The notes below the pieces were generated by a model that was given only the letters and a program-made list of their open reading frames with translations, was not told the DNA's origin and did no database searches. The position numbers and the translations under genes are program-made. From contig NZ_JBLAVB010000001.1 in assembly GCF_047263945.1 (NCBI RefSeq), positions 372,001 to 436,000 of the forward strand: a DNA stretch of 64,000 nucleotides, given 5' to 3'. Of the stretch, positions 25,793-33,490 are shown piece by piece. Every line of letters begins with the position of its first letter. Within the stretch, counting starts at the first letter, position 1. The stretch comes from Rhodospirillum sp047263945. GTDB lineage: Bacteria > Pseudomonadota > Alphaproteobacteria > Rhodospirillales > Rhodospirillaceae.

Positions 25793-25844
25793 CTCAGTCC
25801 CGCAGAGAAAGGGTTTGATTCCCGCCAGACGAGTCCTATGATTG

Positions 25845-25869
25845 CCGACCTTTCGGGGTCGGTTTTTTT
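25845..25869 (+). terminator. Terminator or attenuator 73 bases upstream of valS
   Basis: CCGACC-TTTCGG-GGTCGG followed by seven T. It would stop transcription arriving from upstream. If the valS promoter lies before it, it could act as an attenuator; the sequence shows no clear alternative pairing, so simple termination is the cautious reading. Confidence 0.7.
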
Positions 25870-25941
25870 ATGGGCCGGTCCCATGGAGGGGATCCTCCCT
25901 CCCATTTCCATTGAAACTATGAATCGAAGGACAGTCCCGCC

Positions 25942-28581
25942 ATGCTGGACAAGACCTACAGCGCCGCCGAGGTCGAAGAGCGTCTGTACGCGCGTTGGGA
26001 ACAATCGGGCGGATTTGCCGCCGATCCCGAAAGCAACGCCCAGCCCTATACCATCATGATGCCGCCACCCAACGTAACGGGTAGCCTGCACATGGGACAT
26101 GCTCTGACGTTCACCCTTCAGGACACCCTGATCCGCTTTCGCCGCATGGCAGCCCATGATGCCCTGTGGCAGCCGGGGACCGACCATGCCGGTATTGCCA
26201 CCCAGATGGTGGTGGAGCGGAAGTTGGCCGAACAGGGGATCACCCGCCACGACCTTGGCCGAGAGGCCTTCATCGAAAAGGTCTGGGAGTGGAAGGCGGA
26301 ATCCGGCGGCGCTATCCAGCGCCAATTGCGTCGTCTAGGGGCTTCGCCCGACTGGGAGCGAGAACGCTTCACCATGGATGAAGGCCTGTCCAAGGCCGTC
26401 CGTAAGGTTTTCGTGACCCTCCATAAGGCAGGGCTGATTTACCGGGACAAGCGCTTGGTGAACTGGGATCCCAAACTCCATACGGCCATCTCCGACCTGG
26501 AAGTGGAACAGCGGGAGGTCAAGGGCAAGCTCTGGCACCTGCGTTACCCCGTGGAGGGGCAGCCGGGCCGGTTCCTGACCGTGGCCACGACCCGACCGGA
26601 AACCATGTTGGGTGATACCGCCGTGGCCGTCCATCCGGAGGACGAACGTTTCAAGGACCTGATTGGCCAGCAGGTGCGCCTGCCCATCGCCGACCGCCTG
26701 ATTCCCATCGTCGGCGACGAGCACGCCGATCCGGAAAAGGGCTCTGGCGCGGTGAAGATCACCCCCGCCCATGACTTCAATGACTTCGAGGTCGGGCGCC
26801 GCCACGACCTGCCCATGATCAATATCCTCGATATGAATGCCCGGTTGAACGAGAACACGCCCCCCGAGTACCAGGGCATGGACCGCTTCGACGCCCGCGA
26901 GAAGATTGTCGCAGCCTTCGAGGAGATGGGGCTGCTCGAGAAGATCGAGGACAACCCCATGACCCAGCCTTATGGGGACCGCTCCGGTGTGGTGATAGAG
27001 CCCTGGCTGACCGACCAATGGTTCGTCGACGCCAAAACCCTGGCCCAGGAGCCCATCAAGGCTGTCGAAGAGGGCAGGACGGAATTCGTGCCCAAGCAGT
27101 GGGAGAAGACCTTTTTTGAATGGATGCGCAACATCCAACCCTGGTGCGTCAGTCGCCAGATTTGGTGGGGTCACCAGATCCCGGCCTGGTACGGTCCCGA
27201 TGGCAGGTTCTTCGTCGAGGAGACGGAAGACGAAGCAAAAATCGCCGCCCGCGCCCATTACGGCGAAGATGTTGTGCTCACCCAGGACACAGATGTCTTG
27301 GATACTTGGTTTTCCTCGGCGCTCTGGCCTTTTTCCACCCTGGGCTGGCCCGATGAGACACCGGAGCTGAAGCGCTATTACCCCGGGGATGTGCTGGTCA
27401 CGGGCTTTGACATCATTTTCTTCTGGGTCGCCCGGATGATGATGATGGGCCACTACTTCATGGGGGATGTCCCCTTCCGCCATGTTTATATCCACGCCCT
27501 GGTCCGGGACGAGAAGGGCCAGAAGATGTCCAAGTCCAAGGGCAATGTCATCGACCCTCTGGATCTCGCGGGCCAGTATGGCACCGATGCCGTGCGCTTC
27601 ACCTTGATCGCCATGGCCGCCCAGGGCCGGGACATCAAGATGAGCGAGCAGCGGGTCGCCGGATATCGGAACTTCTGCACCAAACTGTGGAATGCGGCCC
27701 GCTTCTGTCAAATGAACGAATGCGCTCCCCTGGACGGCTTCGATCCGGGCTCGGTCCATCTGACCCTCAACAGGTGGATCGCGGGCAAGGTCGAGGAATG
27801 CGCCAAGGCCGTAGGCGAGGCCATCGTGGCCTATCGCTTCAACGACGCTGCCCAGGCCGCCTATGGGTTCGTCTGGAACACCTTCTGTGACTTGTACCTG
27901 GAAATGGCCAAGCCGATCTTCCAGGGCCAGGACGAGGCCGCCAAAGCCGAGACGCGCGCCATGGCCGCTTGGACGCTGGATGCTATCCTCCATATCCTCC
28001 ACCCGATGATGCCCTATATCACCGAGGAGCTGTGGGAGAAGATCGCCCCGCGCGAGCGGATGCTGGTCGAGGAAGATTGGATCGAGGGCAAGGGCCTGTC
28101 GACGCCGGAGATCGCGGCCGAGATGGATTGGGTGGTCAGCTTGATCTCTGCGGTGCGCAGCGTGCGGGCGGAAATGAACGTGCCGCCGGGGGCCAAGATT
28201 CCCCTGACGCTGAAAGGCGCCAATGCCGAGACCCTGGCTCGCCTGAAGACTCATGAGCCGCTGATCCTGACCATGGCCCGGCTTGAGAGCGTCGAACCCA
28301 GCGAAGAGGTTCCCGGCAGGGGCGCGGCTCAGATCATCCTGGGCGAAGCGACCTTGGTTCTGCCCCTGGCGGGTGTCATCGACCTGGACCAGGAGCGCCA
28401 GCGCCTGGAGAAGGAGTTGAAGCGCCTGGATGGGGAGGTGGCCCGCATCGACAAGAAGCTGTCCAACCAGAGCTTTCTGGCCAAGGCCCCTGAAGAGGTG
28501 GTTGAGGAGCAGAAGGAGCGCCGCGCCGACTACGAAGGCCAGCGGGAAAAGGTCCGTGAAGCCTTGACGCGGGTCGGATAG
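25942..28581 (+). CDS. valS: Valyl-tRNA synthetase
   Basis: An 879-residue class I synthetase. PPPNVTGSLHMGHAL (about 41-55) is the ValRS form of the HIGH motif, TDHAGIATQ is a ValRS signature, and QKMSKSKGNVIDP (about 528-540) is the KMSKS loop. An editing domain lies between them. The anticodon-binding domain follows, and a C-terminal coiled coil (about 810-875, LDQERQRLEKELKRLDGEV) is the tRNA-binding arm typical of ValRS. The enzyme charges tRNA-Val and hydrolyses mischarged threonine. The HAD-IIA gene starts 19 bases after the stop, so co-transcription is likely. Confidence 0.98.
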   Translation: MLDKTYSAAEVEERLYARWEQSGGFAADPESNAQPYTIMMPPPNVTGSLHMGHALTFTLQDTLIRFRRMAAHDALWQPGTDHAGIATQMVVERKLAEQGITRHDLGREAFIEKVWEWKAESGGAIQRQLRRLGASPDWERERFTMDEGLSKAVRKVFVTLHKAGLIYRDKRLVNWDPKLHTAISDLEVEQREVKGKLWHLRYPVEGQPGRFLTVATTRPETMLGDTAVAVHPEDERFKDLIGQQVRLPIADRLIPIVGDEHADPEKGSGAVKITPAHDFNDFEVGRRHDLPMINILDMNARLNENTPPEYQGMDRFDAREKIVAAFEEMGLLEKIEDNPMTQPYGDRSGVVIEPWLTDQWFVDAKTLAQEPIKAVEEGRTEFVPKQWEKTFFEWMRNIQPWCVSRQIWWGHQIPAWYGPDGRFFVEETEDEAKIAARAHYGEDVVLTQDTDVLDTWFSSALWPFSTLGWPDETPELKRYYPGDVLVTGFDIIFFWVARMMMMGHYFMGDVPFRHVYIHALVRDEKGQKMSKSKGNVIDPLDLAGQYGTDAVRFTLIAMAAQGRDIKMSEQRVAGYRNFCTKLWNAARFCQMNECAPLDGFDPGSVHLTLNRWIAGKVEECAKAVGEAIVAYRFNDAAQAAYGFVWNTFCDLYLEMAKPIFQGQDEAAKAETRAMAAWTLDAILHILHPMMPYITEELWEKIAPRERMLVEEDWIEGKGLSTPEIAAEMDWVVSLISAVRSVRAEMNVPPGAKIPLTLKGANAETLARLKTHEPLILTMARLESVEPSEEVPGRGAAQIILGEATLVLPLAGVIDLDQERQRLEKELKRLDGEVARIDKKLSNQSFLAKAPEEVVEEQKERRADYEGQREKVREALTRVG

Positions 28582-28600
28582 GCAGGCGAGGGGGCGAGCC

Positions 28601-29512
28601 GTGTTATTCCTCGACTTCGACGAAGCCTGGCGGGTTTACCTTGGGGCAGGGCGGCGTCTGCCGCCCGTGCCTCCGCCCCCTGAGAAAGGGACGCGGAGGG
28701 TGTCCGGCCTCCTAGAGGTGGCCGACGACTTCGATCTGATCGTTCTGGATGCCTATGGGGTGCTTCATGAAGGGGCAGGGGCCCATGACTTTGCCTTGGA
28801 GGCCTTCTCGGCCCTGCGGGAGCGAGGGCAGAAAGTCTGCGTGCTCACCAATTCGGTGACCCACGCGCCCGAGGAGGTGGCCAAGCGTCTGACTGCCATG
28901 GGTTTCCCCATAGGCGAGCGGGAGGTGATCTCCGGGCGCTCGCTGTTGCCTTGGTTCCTGCGATTCCACAAGGGTGGGCAGGGATATGCCGTTCTTGGCT
29001 ATCATCCGGACGCGGTGGTTGAGGCTTTCCCCGGAACCCGCGTGGGATCCTTCGACCCTGCCGATCTGGACTCCGCGACCGGATTTATCCTGGTGGATAC
29101 GAATATGTGGGCGGACGGCACGCCGGAAGAGCTGCTGTTCGAGTCCCTTACGGCCAATCCCCGCCCACTGATTGTTTGTAACCCCGATGTCACCTGTCCT
29201 TATCAGGGGGCGCTCAGCTACGAGCCGGGGTTCTTTGCCTTCCGCTTGGCGGAGGCCCTGCCCAAACTGGACATCACTTTCCTGGGCAAGCCCTATCCCG
29301 CCATCTATGACTTGGTTACCAAACGCTTCAAGGGCATTCCCCGGGATCGGATTTTGGCGGTCGGTGACAGCCCCCATACGGATGTCCTCGGCGCCCAAGG
29401 TGCAGGCATGAAGGCGCTTTTGGTGGAAAGCGGGTTGTTGCGCACCCAGGTCAGCGGTCAGCGGTTGACGGAATGCGGAATTGAACCGGATTTCATCGCC
29501 GAAACGATCTAA
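28601..29512 (+). CDS. HAD-superfamily subfamily IIA hydrolase (NagD-like, TIGR01459 type)
   Basis: A 303-residue HAD protein with the subfamily IIA layout: motif I LDAYGVLHEG (nucleophile Asp50), motif II LTNSV, a large cap between motifs II and III, then FLGKPYPAIYD with the motif III Lys and motif IV VGDSPHTDVLGAQGAGM. The second motif I acid is Tyr, as in the TIGR01459 group of alphaproteobacteria, whose substrate is unknown; NagD relatives hydrolyse nucleotide and sugar phosphates. The start codon is GTG at 28601, 19 bases after valS. Confidence 0.85.
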   Translation: MLFLDFDEAWRVYLGAGRRLPPVPPPPEKGTRRVSGLLEVADDFDLIVLDAYGVLHEGAGAHDFALEAFSALRERGQKVCVLTNSVTHAPEEVAKRLTAMGFPIGEREVISGRSLLPWFLRFHKGGQGYAVLGYHPDAVVEAFPGTRVGSFDPADLDSATGFILVDTNMWADGTPEELLFESLTANPRPLIVCNPDVTCPYQGALSYEPGFFAFRLAEALPKLDITFLGKPYPAIYDLVTKRFKGIPRDRILAVGDSPHTDVLGAQGAGMKALLVESGLLRTQVSGQRLTECGIEPDFIAETI

Positions 29513-29535
29513 AGCGTTCTGCCTGATCTGCGACT

Positions 29536-29619
29536 CCACAGTACACGATAGGGGGTATTGGCCCCTAAATGGGCTTGGGCAATCGCCCAAAAAATATGAA
29601 ACAGTGTCGTGTACCGTGT
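29536..29619 (+). repeat. Element with terminal inverted repeats, family B (copy 3, short form)
   Basis: The left end reads CACAGTACACGATA and the complement of the right end CACGGTACACGACA. Only the TTGGGCAATCGCCCAA module and GGGG..CCCC arms lie between; the family A insert of copies 1 and 2 is absent. This suggests the longer copies gained that insert, or this one lost it. Confidence 0.75.
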
Positions 29620-29648
29620 TGCGACTCACACAAGATGCTTTAGAGCGC

Positions 29649-29681
29649 AACTGGATCAGCTTGAGTCAAGCTGATCCAGTT
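29649..29681. repeat. Perfect 33-bp palindrome
   Basis: AACTGGATCAGCTTGA and its exact complement TCAAGCTGATCCAGTT flank a single G. There is no T-run. It lies between the family B element and the 199-bp element in the 450-base gene-free gap 29513-29962. Confidence 0.85.
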
Positions 29682-29716
29682 TCACTCTCATTCTATAAGT
29701 TTTAGAGTATTCTCCA

Positions 29717-29915
29717 AAGTCGTCATTCCCGCGTTCGCGCTAAGGGACGCACATATCTTTTATTTAGGGCTGATCATTTTTATTTCGTCATGCCCGTGAA
29801 AACGGGCATCCAGGGTTGATTTCTCTGGTATTGGCGCTTAGCGCGTCAGGATGCGTCAATCGCCGCCGCTGGTTCTTCCCACCCTGGATTCCCGCGGACG
29901 CGGGAATGACGACTT
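29717..29915. repeat. 199-bp MITE-like element with perfect 17-bp terminal inverted repeats
   Basis: The ends AAGTCGTCATTCCCGCG (29717-29733) and CGCGGGAATGACGACTT (29899-29915) are exact inverted copies. Inside are further pieces of the same theme (CGTCATGCCCGTGAAAACGG, CATCCAGGG, CACCCTGGATTCCCGCGG). GTCATTCCCGCG...CCAGGG repeats are widespread in proteobacteria. There is no coding capacity and no clear target-site duplication. Confidence 0.8.
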
Positions 29916-29962
29916 AAACTGTTTTTCCGCACCTTGTTAGAGGGATTTGATAGGAGGCGACT

Positions 29963-30592
29963 CTAAGGATTCTGGTCGGAAGCGGGGGCGCTGTCGGCTT
30001 CGGGGGCGCCGAAAGCGGCCACGATGGTTGTGGCACCGTGCTCCACCACGCGGTCCATGTCCTCAGCCGAAATGGGGCGTCCAGACAAGACCGAGGGCCA
30101 GAATGTTGTGGCCTTGATCAGGGCAATGAACTGGCTGGACACCATTTCCGAATCGTCGGTGATCAAGGCGCCAGAAGCCTTGGCTGCGGCGAAGAAAGCA
30201 TTGAAAATGCTTAGATGGTCCGAGCAGCGGTTCAGCTCTGCGGCGAGGGTCGCGTCGCGCAGAACCTCGCCCATGGCCATGCGCATCATCCGCATGAAGG
30301 ATGCCGAACGGATCAATCGTCCCTCGGCCTGACCCAGTTCCACCAATTGGGGGCGGAGAGGCCGACTGGGATCATAGGTCACATTCAAGGTCGTCCGGGC
30401 TTCCTCGCCAGCCATGCCCACGATGGTTCGGAACAGATCTTCCTTGCTTTGGAAGTGGTTATAGACTGTTCGCTTGGACACCATCGCGCGGGTGGCGATG
30501 CGGTCCATACTGGCGCCGCCGAACCCATTCTCGAGGAACTCGGAAATGGCAGCATCAACGATCTGGCGTCTTTTCGATTCTCGGAGGGCCAT
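29963..30592 (-). CDS. TetR/AcrR-family transcriptional regulator
   Basis: A 209-residue TetR-type regulator. The N-terminal helix-turn-helix (about 8-55) is visible as RRQIVDAAISEFLENGFGGASMDRIA...VSKRTVYNHFQSKEDLF; the rest is a helical ligand-binding domain. It is divergent from the molybdenum hydroxylase genes with 165 bases between starts, and that gap holds a 21-bp perfect palindrome that fits a TetR operator. The simplest inference is that it represses the hydroxylase genes and itself until an aromatic or aldehyde ligand binds. The ligand is not known. Confidence 0.92.
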   Translation of the reverse strand: MALRESKRRQIVDAAISEFLENGFGGASMDRIATRAMVSKRTVYNHFQSKEDLFRTIVGMAGEEARTTLNVTYDPSRPLRPQLVELGQAEGRLIRSASFMRMMRMAMGEVLRDATLAAELNRCSDHLSIFNAFFAAAKASGALITDDSEMVSSQFIALIKATTFWPSVLSGRPISAEDMDRVVEHGATTIVAAFGAPEADSAPASDQNP

Positions 30593-30646
30593 GGGCTCGA
30601 ATTTCCCCTTTCTTTCCGTAGTGGTATAGGGCCTCGGTTTTGAAAA

Positions 30647-30664
30647 GTAAACTTTTGGGTTTAC
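30647..30664. promoter_or_regulatory. Inverted repeat GTAAAC-N6-GTTTAC, possible second operator
   Basis: Perfect 6-bp arms, 55 bases upstream of the TetR start. The half-site shares TAAAC with the larger palindrome at 30682. Confidence 0.45.
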
Positions 30665-30681
30665 AGAGCGTTGGGGAAATG

Positions 30682-30702
30682 TAAACTGTACCGTACAGTT
30701 TA
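30682..30702. promoter_or_regulatory. 21-bp perfect palindrome, probable TetR operator
   Basis: The core AAACTGTAC-C-GTACAGTTT is extended by one T/A pair. It lies about 90 bases upstream of the TetR start and 56 bases upstream of the small hydroxylase subunit start. Length and odd-centred symmetry fit TetR-family operators. Confidence 0.75.
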
Positions 30703-30757
30703 ATATATTGAACCGGTCCTAAAGCGGGACCCGCGTTCCCCATGAATGAGGCGCTCC

Positions 30758-31219
30758 ATGGCGATAGATTTCGTGCTGAATGGCCAACCGGTATCGGTTG
30801 ACCTCCCCGGAGACACCCCCCTTCTTTGGGCCATTCGAGAAGGGATTGGTTTGACCGGAACCAAATTTGGATGCGGTGTTGCGGCCTGTGGAGCCTGCAC
30901 CGTTCATTTGGCAGGCGAGCCCGTTCGGTCCTGTCAAACCCCGCTCGACTCCGTGGCCGGGCAATCCGTGACAACGATCGAGGGGGTGTCGGGCCAAGCT
31001 GCCCAGGCGGTCCAGACCGCTTGGCGGGAATTGGACGTGGTCCAATGTGGCTACTGCCAATCGGGTCAAATCATGTCCGCTGTGGGCTTGCTGAGCACGA
31101 CGCCACGACCGACGGATGCGGAAATCGACGATAAAATGGCAGGCAACGCCTGCCGCTGCGCCACCTATCCCCGCATCCGCGCCGCGATCCACCGCGCTGC
31201 CGACCTGATGGAGGGCTAA
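30758..31219 (+). CDS. Two-[2Fe-2S] small subunit of a molybdenum hydroxylase (IorA-like)
   Basis: This 153-residue subunit carries both iron-sulfur clusters. The plant-ferredoxin-type cluster is held by Cys39, Cys44, Cys47 (CGVAACGAC) and Cys59. The second cluster is held by Cys97, Cys100 (CGYC) and Cys132, Cys134 (CRC). The closest characterised type is isoquinoline 1-oxidoreductase alpha subunit and related aldehyde dehydrogenases. It passes electrons from the molybdenum cofactor to an outside acceptor; no FAD subunit is encoded here, and none occurs in this group. I chose ATG 30758 (TGAGG upstream) over 30746. The large subunit gene starts 3 bases after the stop. Confidence 0.92.
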   Translation: MAIDFVLNGQPVSVDLPGDTPLLWAIREGIGLTGTKFGCGVAACGACTVHLAGEPVRSCQTPLDSVAGQSVTTIEGVSGQAAQAVQTAWRELDVVQCGYCQSGQIMSAVGLLSTTPRPTDAEIDDKMAGNACRCATYPRIRAAIHRAADLMEG

Positions 31220-31222
31220 GCC

Positions 31223-33415
31223 ATGACCGTTCAAACCTCCCGTCGTGGATTCCTCAAGGGGATTGCCGCCTTGTCTGGTGTCGCCTTGGTCGTTGGCTTC
31301 GATGCCAAGGGCGCGCTGGCCGCCGCACCGCTTGGGACCGTCGACCTCAACCCCTTCGTCAAGGTTGACGGAGACGGCGTTGTGACCGTTGTCCTTAAGC
31401 ATTTCGAGATGGGGCAGGGGACCTCCACGGGCCTCGCGACCCTGGTGGCCGAGGAGTTGGACGCCGATTGGACCACCCTGCGCACGGAGTTCGCACCCGC
31501 TGACGGAGAGAAGTACCAAATCGTCGGATTCGGCGTGCAGATGACCGGCGGATCCATGTCCATCTGGAACTCCTATATGCAATATCGCAAGGCGGGGGCT
31601 GCGGCCCGGGCCTTGCTTGTGCAGGCCGCAGCCGCCGAATGGGGCGTGGCGCCCGAAGCGGTCACCGTTGAGAAGGGACTTCTCAAGGCCGGAGATAAAT
31701 CCGCCGGTTTCGGCGCGTTCGTTGCCGCAGCAGCGGCATTGGTTCCGCCCGAGACTCCGCCCCTCAAGGATCCAGCGGCCTTCACGTTGATCGGTAAGTC
31801 CGACCTGAAACGGCGGGACAATACCAACAAAACGGATGGCACGGCCGTCTTTGCCCTGGATGTCACCCTGCCGGGTATGGTGCACGCCGTCATTCTGCGT
31901 CCGGATCGGCCCGGTGCCGTCCTTGCCTCCTTCGATGCCTCCGGCGCCAGGGATGTGGCCGGGTTCCTGGATGCCAAGGCTCTGCCGAACAAGGCGGGGG
32001 TTGCGGTTTTCGCCAAGTCCACTTGGGCGGCGATCCAGGCGCGAAACGCGATCACCGCCGAATGGGACAATAGTGCCGCAGAAACCCGCTCCACCGGGCG
32101 CATGGTTGAGGAACACCTTGCCCTGGTACGGGGCGAACCCACTTATCAGGTCCGGGAGGGCGGTGATCTGGCGACCACGACGGCGGCCTTGTCCGGTGCG
32201 GCCAAGGTGATTGAGGCGGAATTCACTTTTCCCCACTTGGCCCATGCTCCCATGGAGCCCCTGAATTGCGTCATCGAGGCAACCGAGACCGGCGGCGTCC
32301 GCTTCCATGACGGCTGTCAGGCGCCGGGGATCACCCAAGGCGCCGTCGCCCATGTCCTGGGATTGACGCCGGACAAGGTGGAAGTGAACACGGTTTATGC
32401 CGGAGGGTCCTTCGGCCGCCGCGCCAGCCCCACATCCGACTACCATGTGGAGGCCGCACTGGCCTTCTCCCTATTGGGGGGCAAGACTCCCGTAAAACTT
32501 GTCTGGACCCGGGAAGACGATATTCGGGGCGGCTATTACCGCCCCATGGCTGCCCATCGGGTCAAGATTGGCCTGGATGGTGACGGCAAACTGGTGGGGT
32601 GGGATCACCGGTTGGCTGTGCAATCCATCATGAAAGGCACGGCCTTTGAGGCTGCTATGGTCCAAAACGGTGTCGACGGTACCTCGGCAGAGGGTGTGCG
32701 GGACAGTCATTACGCCATTCCCGCCATGTCCGTGGGCCTGTCGGATTGGACCTCGCCACTTAAGGTTCTGTGGTGGCGCTCTGTGGGACATACCCACACG
32801 GGCTATGCCATGGAAGCGGCCATGGACATGGCTGCCAAGGCGGCGGGCCAGGACCCGGTGGCCTTCCGTCTAGCGCTTTTGGAAGGCGATGATCCGGATC
32901 GAAAACGGCTTGCTGGGGTGCTTCGCCTCGTGGCCGAGAAGGTGGAATGGAACAAACCCGCTGTCGCGGGGCGTTTCCGGGGGGTGGCCGTTCACAAGTC
33001 CTTTAATACCTACGTGGCCCAAGTGGCTGAGGTCTCCCGGTCCGAAGATGGGGCAATCAAGATCGAGAAGGTGATATGCGCCGTTGATTGCGGAGTCGTT
33101 GTCAATCCGGACATCGTCAAGGCTCAGATGGAAGGCGGGATTGGTTTCGGTCTGGGGGCGGCCATGCGCAACCAGATCACTTTCACCGACGGTGCCGTAG
33201 ATCAGTGGAATTTCCCCGACTATATGCCGTTGCGGATGGGGGACATTGGATCCATTGAGGTTCACATCCTGCCCTCCACCGAAGCGCCGACGGGCGTGGG
33301 GGAGCCGGGCTTGCCTCCCTCGCTGCCTGCCGTGGCGAATGCCATCGCTGCAGCCACCGGAGACTGGCCGACGCACCTTCCCTGGAGCGAGAACGGCCTC
33401 TCCTTTGGGGCCTGA
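31223..33415 (+). CDS. Molybdopterin-binding large subunit of a molybdenum hydroxylase (IorB-like), Tat-exported
   Basis: The 730-residue product starts with a twin-arginine signal (SRRGFLKG, then a hydrophobic stretch with two Ala-rich steps), so the folded cofactor-loaded complex should go to the periplasm by Tat; the tatABC genes are at 47885-49766. Family features include GGSFGRRASP in the cofactor region and GVGEPGLPPSLPAVANA, whose Glu694 is the likely catalytic base. This is the single-chain large subunit of the isoquinoline oxidoreductase/aldehyde dehydrogenase group, which hydroxylates N-heterocycles or oxidises aldehydes. The small subunit lacks its own signal and would be co-exported. 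The substrate is unknown. Confidence 0.92.
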   Translation: MTVQTSRRGFLKGIAALSGVALVVGFDAKGALAAAPLGTVDLNPFVKVDGDGVVTVVLKHFEMGQGTSTGLATLVAEELDADWTTLRTEFAPADGEKYQIVGFGVQMTGGSMSIWNSYMQYRKAGAAARALLVQAAAAEWGVAPEAVTVEKGLLKAGDKSAGFGAFVAAAAALVPPETPPLKDPAAFTLIGKSDLKRRDNTNKTDGTAVFALDVTLPGMVHAVILRPDRPGAVLASFDASGARDVAGFLDAKALPNKAGVAVFAKSTWAAIQARNAITAEWDNSAAETRSTGRMVEEHLALVRGEPTYQVREGGDLATTTAALSGAAKVIEAEFTFPHLAHAPMEPLNCVIEATETGGVRFHDGCQAPGITQGAVAHVLGLTPDKVEVNTVYAGGSFGRRASPTSDYHVEAALAFSLLGGKTPVKLVWTREDDIRGGYYRPMAAHRVKIGLDGDGKLVGWDHRLAVQSIMKGTAFEAAMVQNGVDGTSAEGVRDSHYAIPAMSVGLSDWTSPLKVLWWRSVGHTHTGYAMEAAMDMAAKAAGQDPVAFRLALLEGDDPDRKRLAGVLRLVAEKVEWNKPAVAGRFRGVAVHKSFNTYVAQVAEVSRSEDGAIKIEKVICAVDCGVVVNPDIVKAQMEGGIGFGLGAAMRNQITFTDGAVDQWNFPDYMPLRMGDIGSIEVHILPSTEAPTGVGEPGLPPSLPAVANAIAAATGDWPTHLPWSENGLSFGA

Positions 33416-33438
33416 TTGTCCGGATTTGTGAAACGGAA

Positions 33439-33460
33439 GAGGGGGGCTGTCGCCCCCCTC
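33439..33460. terminator. Hairpin between convergent hydroxylase and peroxidase genes
   Basis: GAGGGGGGC-TGTC-GCCCCCCTC, an almost perfect stem followed by GTGTTT on the plus strand. It probably stops transcription in both directions. Confidence 0.75.
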
Positions 33461-33490
33461 GTGTTTACTGTGACTTGAATATGGGGGCGA

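Noticed and set aside
25800..25845. T-arm-like GGGTTTGATTCCCGCC, possible tRNA fragment upstream of valS
   Set aside because: No acceptor, D-arm or anticodon arm can be built around it and the invariant C56 is a T. A chance match is more likely.
29700..29920. CRISPR-like repetition of GTCATTCCCGCG units
   Set aside because: Units are inverted and unevenly spaced with no spacers of constant length and no cas genes. It is a REP/MITE-type element.
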